Program-made: the position numbers and the translations under genes
The notes under the pieces: generated by a model
The model's input: the letters and a program-made list of their open reading frames with translations, nothing else
Told to the model about the DNA's origin: nothing
Database searches by the model: none
Origin: Butyriboletus loyo
Lineage: Eukaryota > Basidiomycota > Agaricomycetes > Boletales > Boletaceae
Direction of reading: 5' to 3'
DNA length: 64,000 bases
Assembly: GCA_038093515.1 (NCBI GenBank)
Contig: JBBPSI010000088.1
Coordinates: forward strand, 32,932 to 96,931
In this document: positions 49,719-62,033 of the stretch, piece after piece
Layout of the letters: every line of letters starts with the position of its first letter
Numbering within the stretch: the stretch's first letter is position 1

Positions 49719-51149
49719 ATGACTTTTAAAATACCAACCAAACTTATCCTATCCAGTGTTCAACTAGAGGACTTTCAAAACTCACAGACTCATACCAACA
49801 TCGTGACGTTCGTCGAACAACTGAACGAATCGGTTATCAGTGTCAAGCTCACCGATAGCGTCGAAGCCACTGTGCGTTTGCTTCATTTTCATCTTGAAGT
49901 CAACCGATGAAGCTGGTTATACTGCGCAAGAGTAGAGGATCGATCCTATCTTCAACATATTAGAGCAAGTTGAGAGTATCGCTGCGCAGACGCCTCCGAC
50001 TGACAACAAGGCATCGCGCTTCGGGAATCCCGCTTTCAGGACCTTCCATGACAAAGTGGAAAAGGTGAATCATTCGCTTCATCATCTTCCGGGTACTCGA
50101 GACGACACAAACCTAGCAAGCTCCTGCCTTCCACGCCGAACTCGGCGTGCCTGAAGCTGCGACCCCTGAACTGCAGGTATACTTCGTCAACTCGTGGGGT
50201 AATCGCGAACGCATCGATTATGGAAGCGGGATGGAACTAAATTTCCTATGTTGGTTGTGAGTTATGCTGCTATACTCCTGGTGTATTCCGTGTTCTCATC
50301 GAAGGCTCGTCTAGGTACTGTCTAAGAGAACTCGGGGTAGTCGATGAACGTGATCACAGATCGCTCGTCATTCGCGTGTTCTGGCGGTTGGTGCACATCC
50401 TTACTTCTGATGCTCCATGCTCAACTTCGTAAAGGTATGTACAGGTCATGCGAGTCCTTCAGTCAACATACTGGCTTGAACCTGCGGGGTCTCATGGTGT
50501 GTGGGGACTGGACGATTACCATTTCCTGCCGTTCTTGTTTGGTTCGGCGCAGTTGAGGACAAGTGGTGGACCTACGGCCAAACGTGTTCCTGGGCACCCC
50601 TCACCCAAAGCGATTCACATCCCTGACATCGTCGACGAACTCGCAAAGGATTACATGTACTTTGCTTGCATAAAATTCATAAATTCTGTGAGTACTTGGT
50701 TCTTCGTTTCCTCGACCAAGCATGGACTCACTAGCTGTTCAGATCAAGACAGCATCGCTTCGATGGCATTCTCCAATGCTCGATGATATATCCGTTGTAC
50801 GTGATGGCTTCTCCATTGCTACCACCTGATCAAATCCCACTCATCCATCTTTTCGCAGGTAAAAACCTGGGATAAAGTCAACGCGGGAATGATCAAGATG
50901 TACAAAGCCGAAGTGCTCGGAAAACTCCCTGTCATTCAACACTTTCTCTTCGGCTCTATCCTTCCTTACACTGGAAGACCCCCTCCAGTTTCATCTGAGG
51001 GAACCGGAATACATCGTGGCCACATGCATGAAGGATGGGGTGATTGTTGTGGCATACCTGTACCAAGCGCATTCGCTGCAGCAGAGGAGGAAAGGGCGCA
51101 AGCTCGGGTGATTGAAGGGCCAGGGATACGACCTGTCCCATTTGACTGA
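49719..51149 (+). CDS. PTPA, PP2A phosphatase activator (peptidyl-prolyl isomerase)
   Basis: Homologue of PTPA / yeast Rrd1-Rrd2, which reactivates protein phosphatase 2A catalytic subunits with ATP and has prolyl isomerase activity. The start at 49719 gives [20 protein letters not shown]. Diagnostic segments spread over about seven exons are [55 protein letters not shown], and [20 protein letters not shown] followed by [10 protein letters not shown]. The C-terminal tail, after [10 protein letters not shown], is hydrophilic and ends at TGA 51147-51149. Introns are 50-70 bases and all junctions examined keep frame. Roughly 380-400 residues, normal for the family. It could be the Rrd1 or the Rrd2 type; the sequence features I can see do not decide. 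Confidence 0.94.
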
Positions 51150-51607
51150 TGTCAAGAGCAATGTGGGGTTTCGATGGTTTCTGTCAGGAACCAAAGACAA
51201 AATATAGAAGTTAATCATTTCTTCGTGGCGAGACGACGGGTGTCTTGACATTCTATCAATGTTTCAAACATTTCTCCTATCAGCGAATCAAGATGTTTAT
51301 TCACGACGGCAAGTTTTCTTGACATTGTTTGCAACTTCCGTGAGTTTCCTCCTCAGTAACGCTTCCATCCAGTCGAACCGTAGATGGTCAATAATTGATC
51401 TATTCCCACCGTGAGCTGAACTCGAGCGACGATGTTGGTGGGTCGCAGTTACAATTACAATTACTTCGGCTATGTTCGACTTCGGCTAGCTGATACGTCG
51501 CTTGAGTCAACGCGGCTGTACTTGCTTGCATGATCAAAGTCCGTACGTCGTCCGATATCCCTCTACTTTTACCTCTACCTATTACTGTACCTTCTCCATT
51601 TACATGC

Positions 51608-53406
51608 ATGTCTTCTGACCCGTTGGATACCTTGAAGACCCTTCAACAATATGACTACGTATCTGGTAAGCCCCGGCCGTCGTTGCAGTCCATAGTTATT
51701 CTCATCTTGGAGTCAACATAGTTGCCATGGTCACTGTAGTTGGCTATGATTATAGTTAAGTGGTGCATTTGTTGTGCCATACAAGTTTTCGCATTGGAAT
51801 GGCACTCACACTGTCACTTAATTACTCGCAGTCCTCACCTTTGAGAAAGAGGTACTCCCGTTGTTTTCTCCACCTCCTGTCTCATAGCTGACAATCTGCA
51901 AAGATAGAGTATGTTTGGGTCAGTTATTGAAGATTTTGAAGTAGTCCTATATCTAACCTGATGATGTTGCAACAGTGCAAGCCCTGGACCTGGGTCTCGA
52001 TGCTCTTTGTTATTGTGTGTAAAAGGCCTTGCACGCTTTATGCATGTCCTGAACTGATTGTTCCAACAGGTCCGTTATTGTGGTCTTTGTGCTAGTTTGT
52101 GGGTTTATCTCCGCCATAATACATTGCGTACAACATGATTAACGCTGAATTTATGATGAAGCTTCGGTTCATTCAGTATGTTCGAGAATTCGAATTGACG
52201 CTGACTAACTTACTGACAAACGCCTGAAGCCATCAATACCTTTATTCCCAACGAGTCTGCGATGGTTAGCTTTTCTGCTATGTACAGCCTGGCGGTTACT
52301 AACAATCCCCCGTTGCGACAGATGTACCCATTTGCCTTCTTCTGTAAATCCTACATTACTGATGGTTCCATAGGTGTAAGCACACTTGTTTATTGCCCTC
52401 AAGATGATCAAATCAGACATGTGTACCCTCAAGGCAGTATAATGTTGCTCATATGTACCTGTGCACTCCTGGCGTTCTTTGCCGCTGCAGATAGTAGGTC
52501 ATGCTCTCTAACCCATCCCCATCCATCTCAACGTTAGGTACAGTCTTGATGCTTCTGCGTGTCTATGCAATGTGGAGTCGATCTAGGTTGATCCTTGGCG
52601 TCCTCCTCTTGGTTTACATACCTACGGCCATCGTTCAGCTCGTGAATGCGATCATGTTTGTCAATCCTGATACCTACCACACTGGTATGTCTTGCGATTG
52701 AAATCACGAATAGCATCCTGACCAGACTGTGGCTTTTTCTCTTCTGCTGCTATTCTCTTCAGTTACAGTCACCCTTGAAGTGCTCAACGTCTCACTTTGC
52801 GTTCACGAATACAATGCAGTTGTTATGAGGACTAGTATTATTCTCAGCTGCATTCTATGTTTGCTACTGATCGTTCTCGCTATCATCCCCACGTTAACGG
52901 AATTGCGTGCGACGTACACGGTGACGAAGCGATGGCAGCTCAACCGATACATGAAGCTGCTTGTGAAAGAGGGTATCGTTTATTTCTTCGTGTAGGTCTC
53001 TCATTATTTTCGCTTCTTGTCGTGTATCCTCCTCATTTCGCATTCACCTTCCACCTCGTTTTGTTCCCAAACTGCCTTGTATGCAAACGAGTCATTGACG
53101 ATCTTTCCTTGAATAAGAACTTTTATCTTTTATCTGGCGAACGTGGCAAGCTCGGCAAATCTGGCTGCACCTTCCTTGCAACTCATAATCGTCGTGGTCG
53201 ATACCATAACCGTGATTCCGATCATACCCAGGTTTATCCTGAACATCCGCGAAATGCATGAGCATGACCTCCAGCGCCGCTGGCAAGGCGTCGACACTGC
53301 ATTTGGCCTGTCGTCGTATCCAATCATAAGCGGGGATGTGGCGATGTCTACGATCGTGTTCAAAGGGAGCGAGAGGGGTTGGGCGCTGCCCGGAGCCGGA
53401 GGGTGA
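51608..53406 (+). CDS. DUF6533-type multi-pass membrane protein, copy B
   Basis: The second ATG in TACATGCATG (51608) is chosen because it gives the same 58-base first exon as copies A and C (MSSDPLDTLKTLQQYDYVS). Next come VAMVTVVGYDY, ILTFEKE, IEYVW and KPWTWVSMLFVI on tiny exons. Then helices LLICTCALLAFFAAAD and MLLRVYAMWSRSRLILGVLL, and a long exon with SIILSCILCLLLIVLAIIPT and RWQLNRYMKLLVKEGIVYFF. The last exon contains IIVVVDTITVIPIIPRFILN and a hydrophilic tail ending at TGA 53404-53406. Six to seven helices. Function unknown. All junctions keep frame. Confidence 0.8.
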
Positions 53407-54159
53407 CGAAGAGATACAACTTGAGGTGATTCAAGTCGGTGGGTGTTGGCGATGACGATTAGGCCACTGGGCATCGATGTGTAACCAGAGTGGGACCCGA
53501 GCACGCGCGTGTATTACGAACGAATGCTAGTGCTATCATTCCGGATGCTTCGCGTCTCGGGCTAGCATCATTGAATGGTGCGGCCTTGGTAGGAAAGAAA
53601 TCTGCACCTGCCGAAGGGCGCCGTGACTGGTCGGCCGGTCTGGTGGCGTGTGTAGGTCTTATCGATCCCTCCTCCTCTCCTGTGCACCAGCCGTTGAGAT
53701 GAACTCGTACTTCCCATCTAGCCAACGCTTAGCTGGTGGTCATCCTAAACGGCCCTGGAAGGGCCGCGGTTGGGGTAGTGGCAGCTCCCTGATGCAGGCT
53801 CGAAACCGCCGCTACCATCCCCGCCCCCTGCTCCGCCTCTGTCCTAAAGTACTGGTCCCTATCCTCGGAGAAGGACGATAGGCGAGGACCTTCAAGTGAA
53901 TCGTCAGCCCAGCTTACATCCTCGTACGCTGACTCAAGGCCACAAGCGCTTCGCACGCCTGGCCTGCCCACCTGTCAGACCCGGCATCTGTACTTGGGAG
54001 CGGGCGACCCGATATATAGGAGGTACCCGGGTCACCACGCGGGTATGTGACACGCTCCGAGTTCGGCCGGATGGTGAATTCCGAAGTTCTCCATGCCATT
54101 ATTTAAGAACCTTCTTCCAGAGTATGAGCGCCCCCTCACCGAGAATGTCTCCAGATGCA
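53407..54159. other. No recognised gene
   Basis: GC-richer stretch with short frames on both strands. The most protein-like is minus-strand 53729-53971 (Ser/Glu-rich, ends FRMTTS). None has a recognisable domain or start context. Confidence 0.4.
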
Positions 54160-54860
54160 CGCACGATTTATGGACGGTATGGCGCGAGTTGTTCCAAGTG
54201 ATGATTATACACTCATCATGAACCGAGTCCTGCAGGTCGCATCCGAGGTATGACGAGCAATTGCAAGTCGCCATAGCCTTAGAAATGCCCGTGGCAGGGC
54301 GGGTAGTCGTTGCAACAAGATTACCTACCTGACTGGGATGCAAGAATAGGCACAAAAGAACGAGTCGCCTGTGTGAACAGGTCACACCGACAGAGGCACC
54401 ATTGCGTCCCACAAGTAATCTTAGAAACTGAGGACTGCGTACCACCGGTGGGGTCCCGAAGCTTGGTTCGAACCGAACTTCTCGTGCGCGGAACGAGCGT
54501 TCGCGAGTCCCACACACTATCCACTTGTTAGTGTGTGAGACTCGCAAGCGCACATCCATGTAAGACGCGGAGGTGCATGAAAACGTCATCGACGTGGAGG
54601 GCGCACAAACTTGGTGCAGTCGACGTCTCCTCGGACTCGACCAGGTTTGCCACCGGGACTAGATTCCCTGAAAACTCAGCGAGTGTTTGGAACATGACGA
54701 TAGGAAAGAGGCGCGTTGGCCCGCTCCGATACGATAGTAGGATCAATGAAATCAAACTTTCCTCGGATGATGAGCACGTCGCCGCTATCGTGGCTCGACC
54801 CACATTTTCGACAGTACTTGATATGGTGGCAATTTGCCTTTTCAATGTGGTACTTTCCGA
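54160..54860 (+). pseudogene. Decayed WD40-repeat gene, copy 3
   Basis: It matches WD40 relic 1 over the 5' flank (54160-54420 with 10-250) and the coding part (54440-54820 with about 560-940). Recognisable segments are DVSSDSTRFATG and KRRVGPLRYDSRINEIKLSS. The frame is broken by indels, and similarity stops in the middle of the propeller, so the C-terminal blades and tail are absent. It shares the hairpin insertion with relic 1, so the two are closer to each other than to the intact gene. Confidence 0.75.
54498..54550. repeat. Hairpin insertion within WD40 relic 3
   Basis: Arms GCGAGTC.CACACACTA and TAGTGTGTG.GACTCGC around a ~9-base loop. Same position as the hairpin at 624-670. Confidence 0.65.
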
Positions 54861-55314
54861 AGATTCCATCTTTCCGATCCTTCTTTTGTCGACTCGACTA
54901 CGTCACAGGCCCATATAGGAAATGTCCAGGAGAGCAAGAACAAAGAAGCACCCAGATTCACTCATGAAAGCGGTGAAACAGGCCACCGAGAGAACCACGC
55001 GAAACGAGGCACCCCCGCACGAATCTTACTCTGGGGCGAACGATCGTACATCGTATTCCATTTCACGCATGTCGCATCTTTGTAAACCACATCATAATCA
55101 AGATATGTAAACAGGAAATCAGGTATCAGCAAGCACCAGTGCATCACATCAATCAGAGAAAGAAAACGTCGGAATGTTGTTACAAGTATATCTGAATTTC
55201 AGTTCAACGCGCCAGCGCATGGGAAGGGTGGGCAGAGGATGAAGGAATAGACGGATGGTGCAGATGAAGCGTCATCCGCTGTATGTTGTATGGACGAATG
55301 GAAACTGTTGTGTT
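54861..55314. other. Between WD40 relic and ferric reductase 3' end
   Basis: No coding signal; presumably ferric reductase 3' UTR and decayed flank. Confidence 0.5.
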
Positions 55315-57527
55315 TCACCATCCGAATACTCTGATACGGACGAGTCAGTCCGTAAGATCGCTCAGGTTGTAGAAAACCAAACTTACTCCTCGTGGATCTC
55401 GACGCCACCCACCGCCCTCTTGAGTCTCGGATCAAAACACCTCACAGTCTCGCTAACACTCCCGGCGAGAGAGACAGGGCCACAGACACCGACAAACACG
55501 CCGCTGCAGCCGCCACCATTGAGCGTGGAATTGACGAGGCCGTCGAGATGTTTGATAAGACTGGGGCGTCCAGGGACGAGGGTGATACCTGGAGGGAGGT
55601 ACATTCCATCCAACGATTTGACGGACGCGCGAGTGTAGAATACCGAGAAGCGCAGGCGAGCGGCATTACATTGGGAAATGAGAGCCGTGAAAAGGGGGAT
55701 CACTGGGGTCAAAGAAGCTGAAAAAGCTTGATGAACATTATGCAAAAGAAGGAAGCAAGATAAACGAACTAGGGTCAGCGATGCACCAGATAACGTCTAT
55801 ATCTGTGACATCGCTTGAATTGCCGGACCGGACGAGGTCTTGGACTGCGGATAGCGCAAACGAAACACCGCTTCCGCCCACAACAAACATGGCCCCAGAG
55901 TAGCTTGGGATGACAGTGTTGCCGACACCACCTGTGGATAGTTCAATCCAAACGTGAAACATGCGGAGCTCATGGGTACATACCATACGGGCCTTCGACC
56001 ATCACCTTGATACTCCTGCCAAGCTCTTTGCCCTGCTCGCCATACGTCGATGTATTAGCTATCTCGTACATCTTAGTCGTCCACCCCCCCGCTTTCTTGC
56101 AGAGCAAAATCAGGCCCTCCTCCGTCTTGCTGACGCTGGCGATTGTAAACGGGTGTACCTCCGTCATACCCCAAAGACCCATGGAGGTTGAGAGGACGCG
56201 CAGACGAACGTGCTGTCCAGCACGCCATCCAGCGTTAATAAAGGGCATCTCGACCCGAGTAAGCCCTAGTTCGGGGATTGGCCGGAGGATAGCAGTTGTG
56301 ATACGGGTTTTGATTACGCGAACAAGGTGGTCAAGACCATAGAAAACGCAAGCCACAATCACATAGGGGATACAATCAGCGCGGTGGTAGCAAACCTGCA
56401 ATGACAGCCTTGTCAGTGTTGTTCGGAATCTAACACAGGCAAAAGGGACACATGGCAGTGCCGAATGCAAGAAATACACTCACAGAGAACAAAAGCACGA
56501 TCAAGGCCACAATATGTGTAACCAAGAAAAGGTTGTAAGATCTAGATCGCACAAATTGCATTGAAAAAATGCCCAGGATGTCAGAGCACACCAGGGCAAC
56601 GAGGGCCCACATAATGGATGGCTCTGAGATGTGCTCTGAGAGATTACCAGCGATGCTCCACTCATAAACTGCGAGGAAAAGACAATCAAACACTTCATAC
56701 GGAAAGCTAGACTGAAAGACTAGAGACGCACTGTAGCCAATGGCATGAACGTTGGCGGCAAGGATGGCAACGGATCCAGCAATGCGATGAAGGTAATTTA
56801 GCTGAATTGATAGATCAGGGATTTCGTTCCATGTTACATCACCCGAAACACAAACCTTTTCATACCCAACATCAATGAGCATGCCAATCACATTGTTCTT
56901 TGTGGCAAGGATATAGATGAAAGGAAGCTGAGATGTGCTGACCCAGCCACTACGGTTAAAGTCGACAAATGGGTTAGACTTGTAAAGCCCAGCGTATAAG
57001 ATGATAACACTGTATCCCGCCATTAAGAGGACCTGTCCGAGTGAATAATTTTCATGCACACGAGTGTGCAACAAAGTCGCCAAAGGATGCACCAAGGAAG
57101 AGAGCATTGGCATGTGCCATGCCTGTTGCGAAGGGGGTACCACAATGGTTAAAGGACGGGGAGGAAGTGCCTTCTCATGGAGTGACGATTCAGAAGGAAA
57201 ATATGGATTACTCTGCGAATAGATAGCCTCGGTAGCGCCACCATCAAGGTCAAGCACGGGCTTCTGAGGGTCTGAATGTAGATAAATGGAATTGGTGTTC
57301 AGATTGATACGTGGTTTGCGCGTCAACGTGGCTGAATGGAGGAGGTGACCCTGAAGCCATTCGGAGCGACGGGCAAAGCGCGCGATTGCTCTCGGGGCGT
57401 TGAATAAGGCGAAGACAATGATGACGAACAAGAGAAAGATGTCGATATCATACACCAGGGAAGCAGGATCCACGACGGATCCCGTGGACGATGATGCCGC
57501 AGCAGACCTGGCTGAGATGGTGGGCAT
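55315..57527 (-). CDS. Ferric/cupric reductase, FRE-type transmembrane flavocytochrome
   Basis: Plasma-membrane (or vacuolar) metalloreductase passing electrons from cytosolic NADPH through FAD and two hemes to external Fe3+/Cu2+. The start at 57527 gives MPTISARSAAASSSTG, then TM segment IDIFLLFVIIVFALFNAP. The heme-binding core LNYLHRIAGSVAILAANVHA and YNLFLVTHIVAL holds the paired histidines. The FAD-binding HPFTIAS lies near 56140 and VEGPYG before the next intron. The NADPH-binding segment FVVGGSGVSFALS is near 55870 and the last catalytic segment GVCGPVSLAGSV near 55480. The C-terminus EVFGW is reached by splicing to TGA 55315-55317; without it the frame stops at HEE. A 54-base intron at 56802-56855 is stop-free and in phase. 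Intact. Confidence 0.93.
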
Positions 57528-58723
57528 TGTAAAAGACTGGAGTTGAAAAGAGGGCTAGTCCAAGCCAGCGGACGAGTTGGGTAGTAACAGCAGAGAAGGT
57601 GCAGAACTGCGGACCCACTCAAACGTCACCTTGCCTTGCTTGTCAGTCAGCTCCATAACTCCGTACCCAGCGGGCAATGCCGAACCGAGTAGCAACTGCC
57701 GGACATTCGGTGGACGAGTGTAAGAGATGATACACTTGAAAAAATCACCATCATCATTAATGTGGTTGCACTGGCAACTTCATTGTCCATATAAGTACTC
57801 GTTGTTATGTATCCATTTTTCCAACGACTTTGTACAAAGAACGATGTTTCTGAATCCGGGAACAGACACAAGCTAACTGGTACGAATAATGGTTGCAGCG
57901 AGAATGCTGTGAAGTGGAGCGAAGGAACGGATCATTTTGGCTCATCGAGTCGCAGGTGCACCGACGCCGCAACTTCTGCCAATGGCCTGATGTATCAGCA
58001 CCATAACATGGCATAAGAAATTCATATATACAGGTCAAACGGACAATTTACATGACATCTGAAACTTGAGCGCTTGAGCGTCGGGTGATTCAACCGAGCA
58101 AATCAGCATGTCACCATCCGAGCGGTGGACTCAGCCGGTGTGCAAGTTAATGTAAGTACCATAACTACGGTAGCATTACAAGCCGGAGAGCACGATATAG
58201 ATTCTAGCCTGAAACCTACTTTGATCGAGGCGGGTTGCGGTGGACCCTTTGCGCGTTGAAGGGTTTGGAATCGATTCAATAATAATTATCAGTGTTTCTT
58301 CCGACTCCCGAGCCGACTTGAAGAGTCCGAATTAAGCTAGCTATTGGTTTTTTTTTCTTGAGCGAGATCAGAAGAAGCATGCGCAACAGCCCGGTGAGCA
58401 TGCATATCCTGTCGAATATCGTGGCCAGTATCCTCGACTAACATCACACCGGAAAATACCAATTATACGACCGCTGCCCACCTGCGGGTCACTTGTTGAT
58501 TTTTGTAATGTTCAATGATAACAGGCCCCATGTTTCCGAATTTCTCGAATTCCATTTTTTTGGGTCATTTTCCTACTAGTTACAAATATCGACTGACTCC
58601 TCCTTCGATGGCGTTACTTTACACATTTCCCTCGTTCAACAAGCAACAAGTAGCGGAGAATGTCTAGTATGCGAAACACGGTCATCGATCGGTTTGGAAA
58701 AAGAGGGCCGATGATCAACTCAC
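57528..58723. other. Upstream of ferric reductase; no gene
   Basis: About 1.2 kb with only short frames. The part near 57530-57800 should include the ferric reductase promoter and leader. An AT-rich stretch with T-runs lies around 58350-58620. Confidence 0.5.
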
Positions 58724-59155
58724 TTATCCGATGATGATGTTGGCCTGGAGGTGGTTGCCATCAGCGACCGTGTAGCGGACTTGAACCTTCGTTCCAAGAG
58801 CACTCGTCACGCTGTACTCGGCCAATTGTTTCTCCCTCACATGGTCCCTTCCCCCATTGTTGTAGTACTGCCCGTTGAGCACCAGAGCTGTCTCGTTAGG
58901 CTTGAGTCCAGTGACGACGTCGCACCAACGCTTGTAGTTGTGCACTCCAATAGCGATCGCGATCCGCTCGTCCTGGTCCGACATGAAGCGAATGACGCCA
59001 GACGTGCCACTCCCACCCATGGTGAGCGTGCGCGAACAGTCGGTCTCGGACCAGGTGCCACCGTTGGCATTGTTAAAGACGGTCTGCTCAACGACGCAGA
59101 AGTGCCCGCGAGCGGGGTCTCTCTGATAGACGCGGAGGCAAATGCTGTAAGACAT
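58724..59155 (-). CDS. Fungal fruit-body lectin (FB_lectin family)
   Basis: A single-exon frame of 143 residues, exactly the usual length of the Agaricus/Xerocomus-type lectin family (cytosolic, actinoporin-like beta-sandwich fold, binding the T-antigen disaccharide and GlcNAc-ended glycans). It starts MSYSICLRVYQ, contains NANGGTWSE, LTMGGSGTSGVIRF, VGVHNYKRWCDVVTGL and REKQLAEYSVTS, and ends QANIIIG. D79, T82, R103 and Y114 are present at positions that the family uses for sugar contacts (position match from memory). No signal peptide, as in the family. Such lectins act in storage or as defence against nematodes and insects. A TATATAAG lies 133 bases upstream. The gene is intact. Confidence 0.95.
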   Translation of the reverse strand: MSYSICLRVYQRDPARGHFCVVEQTVFNNANGGTWSETDCSRTLTMGGSGTSGVIRFMSDQDERIAIAIGVHNYKRWCDVVTGLKPNETALVLNGQYYNNGGRDHVREKQLAEYSVTSALGTKVQVRYTVADGNHLQANIIIG

Positions 59156-59287
59156 GGCGATGCCTGACCATGGCAGGTTTCAGTACAGTCGTGGTGTAAA
59201 GAGCAAAGAAGAGACAGACTTGTTTAGCTGTTGATCTGTTGTGAAATCTTAGTCGAGGAGGATGATATTCGAGGACAGCTAGGAGGG

Positions 59288-59295
59288 CTTATATA
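59288..59295 (-). promoter_or_regulatory. TATA box of the lectin gene
   Basis: TATATAAG on the minus strand, ~133 bases before the ATG. An out-of-frame ATG lies about 17 bases upstream of the lectin start, in the presumed leader. Confidence 0.55.
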
Positions 59296-61069
59296 CCATT
59301 GCGGCAGTCGGAATGGGGTTTCCCGGCCACAAGACTGACCTGCCTAGCCTTGACGCCTCGCTCAGCGGTCGAGTTCAAATTTCTGTCATCTGACGTTCAT
59401 GTCCGCTGACCCATGCTTCCCTACTGGAAGAGGTGAAGGAGTCAGTCGGACAAGTCCAGGTCGGGATGACGGAAGGCACGCCGTTGCGCAAGGCCTGCTC
59501 CTGTTTTGCTACCGCCCATCGTTATACCTGGGAAACCGAACAAGAAATTTTAATGGCTTGATCCTGTGACAGCCCCGAGCGGCCTGATACTTGACAAACG
59601 AAATATGAGGTGTTCATGTCCGGTGAGCGCCCGGTCCGGGCGCACATGCTGCAATGTTCCTTGTGGTTACAGCTATACAAGGTTGTCGTCCGAGTTCCAA
59701 AATCACCGCGATAATCCGATTGATCATCTAACGCTCACGGAGCGTCAGCTGAGCAGATCTAGACTGTATTCGAGTAGAACAGTCTGATGTGAACCCGTTG
59801 TATCCCCGAAAGTGTGGCCAGCAAGGTCACAGCGGTGTTTGGTGATCCAAACGTTCCGGCCTTCATCACTTACCGCCCATCGACGTCGATGAATCGGCAG
59901 CTTGCGAGAATTGCAAGAGCGCAACATGACCTGACAAGGTCGCCGGTTTCGAGGGGCGGCTGGCATCACGATGATGATGTCGAGGCCAAAACTAACCTGT
60001 GAAAGCCACGGCGGAGATAGCATTCACGATTCATGAGTGGAACAAGGAATCAGAGGAGAAGAGAGATAATGGGAGATTCTCATTTTGGAGAAGGACTGGC
60101 GGAGGAGATTTAGCTACACGCGAGCTGCTGATGAATAGGCATTCATCCGACATCGCAGACAGAACAGTCGACCAACCCCAGCACGTTGACGAGGCAGAAA
60201 TTGCGTGCTTCAGCCTATGAAGTCACACTAGAAAAGCCCAGGGGCCAAAGTTCAGCTGAATTCAATAAAGGAGGAGCCTGGACTCTGTAGAGTTACGCAG
60301 GACTGGAGAAGGTGGGGAACCAAAGCGCCTCTACGGCGTACGCTCATTTCGCTTGAGAGTGCGCCGCGGCATCTTCCTTCGTTGGTAGGGCGGCTACTCG
60401 TACCATAGGAAAGTAATCACAGTTGGAAGTGAAGAAGGAGAAGAGCTTCCGTAGAGTAATATAACATTTTGATCTGTAAATGGAAGTTGCCGGTGTGCCA
60501 ATTCCGAATAAACAATATGAGAACGAGCGTCTGGTAAAGTGCTGCGCTCGCCCAACGCTCGCCCATCTGAGTGTCCCGTCGCTCAACTCCGCTGCTCATC
60601 AACAGTCTCCAGTTTCAGGGAAAGCAAAAATCTCTTGATGAGTATGTATCATCTAGTTTAGATCAACTAATTAGGTTAGCCAAGGCATGAAGCGATCCTA
60701 GAATGTAGTCCGTGTATGAGTCAGCGAGTGGTGCAGCTTCTCTCCTCCACTCTACATTTTTCTCGCACCCACCCTCCACGCCTTTCTCTCGGGCTCAGCC
60801 AAATCATTGAAAACGGTAAAATTTCTCCACATCTTTGTCCGTTGCACCTCGCTCTCCCGCGGGTTCGCAACGTGCACCTGCTTGGTTGCCCACCTACCCT
60901 CGCAGCTCGTTCACCCTCCATAGTCTCGTACATCTGTACATAGTTTGCCAGCCATCTTTCCTCTCTCTCTCTCGATCCTACCAAGCGTTCGATATTCACG
61001 GAATTGAAGACCATAATTTTGCACTGCTCCCGGAGGTTTGACTGATCTGCCTGCAACATGGTACTTGCA
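59296..61069. other. No recognised gene
   Basis: Short frames only. Bases ~60740-60990 are pyrimidine-rich with a CTCTCTCTCTCTC run near 60961, resembling a fungal core promoter. The only downstream frame, 23 codons from about 61058, is too short to call. Confidence 0.45.
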
Positions 61070-61300
61070 TTTAACAATTTCAACCTGTTGCATTGGGACA
61101 AGTGCAAAGATATGTTGAAGACTGATTAATGATTGTGGAATTGAGGTCATGCAGCACAAGTTCAAGGGCACCTGCCACAACAGACAGCCCAGAGCTGCTA
61201 TATCGATGTCGTCGCGGCGAATGGGATTGGAAAACGAACCCAGGATGCAGTCGAAGGTGTCGGCATTGACACCCATCGTTGTGATGGGTTGAATACACGA
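61070..61300 (-). pseudogene. DDE (Harbinger-like) transposase relic
   Basis: Two overlapping frames together show the order TFDCILGSFSNPIRRDD, then VAGALELVLHDLNSTI, then SLQHIFALVP. This resembles the N-terminal helical part of fungal DDE_Tnp_4-type transposases. The frame changes between the pieces and no catalytic acidic residues are present. Short and decayed. Confidence 0.5.
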
Positions 61301-62033
61301 TCGTCTCGGCTCTCAGATAGCCGCTGCCATGGTGTATTTGTTGCGCAACATTTTATTCGTATCTGAATATCTTCACTGATTAACCCATTTGGACAGCTTT
61401 TAAGCCCCGATTTATTATATTCCAGTATTAACAGCCTGCGGAAAGTCGCCCATTCTCGTCATGTGTCCGTTGAACGGATGGGGATAATCAACAGCATGTG
61501 TCATTGTGACTATTTCATGAAACGCTGGGACGGCGCAGTAGAGATGAGGCCTTGAGGGGTGAAAGGAATGATGAGTATGGCGGTGGGAACGCAAGCCGCA
61601 AGAGAAATTTTGGTTTTCTGTCTTCGTTGCCCTGCAGGCGCCTCGCTAGTAATGCTACTACTAGTAAAACAAGACGGAACGACACGCAAGCTTGGAACAA
61701 GCTGTTTTCCTAACCCATCCTACACCGGGGTCGTATGGAGTCACTCGTTATTTATGATCAATCGGATCGAGGGAGATCCTCTATTGCCACGTCAACTCGC
61801 GATACACGAGAACTCCCGGCTCTATCTCGCAGGAAGGGATACTCCTCTGCGTTCAGTGCGCTGCGACGGCCGTACGTGTTTTGAATCCATAGTCCGAGTT
61901 CAACCCGACACGGACTGTCCTCCGCGTGAGTTGCATCGACACGTTCAAAGTCATACTGCATACTATTCATACATACTAAATGGTATCAGTGACAATCCCG
62001 TCGAGCTTTTGAACACTCCCTTGACATTTACTA
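61301..62033. other. No recognised gene
   Basis: An unassigned open frame (61559-62134, plus) overlaps the 3' end of DUF6533 copy C on the other strand and has no motif. Confidence 0.45.

Noticed and set aside
53490..53971. Overlapping protein-like frames on both strands downstream of DUF6533 copy B
   Set aside because: High GC gives long frames by chance; no motif, start or splice structure supports either strand.
56802..56855. Extra 18 residues (VCVSGDVTWNEIPDLSIQ) in the ferric reductase frame
   Set aside because: They interrupt the conserved junction between VGYEK and LNYLHR, and the DNA has GT...CAG intron borders, so they are intron, not protein.
60716..60943. 75-codon plus-strand ORF beginning MSQRVVQLLSS
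   Set aside because: The sequence is a pyrimidine-rich, promoter-like stretch; the ORF has no homologous features and ends without continuation.
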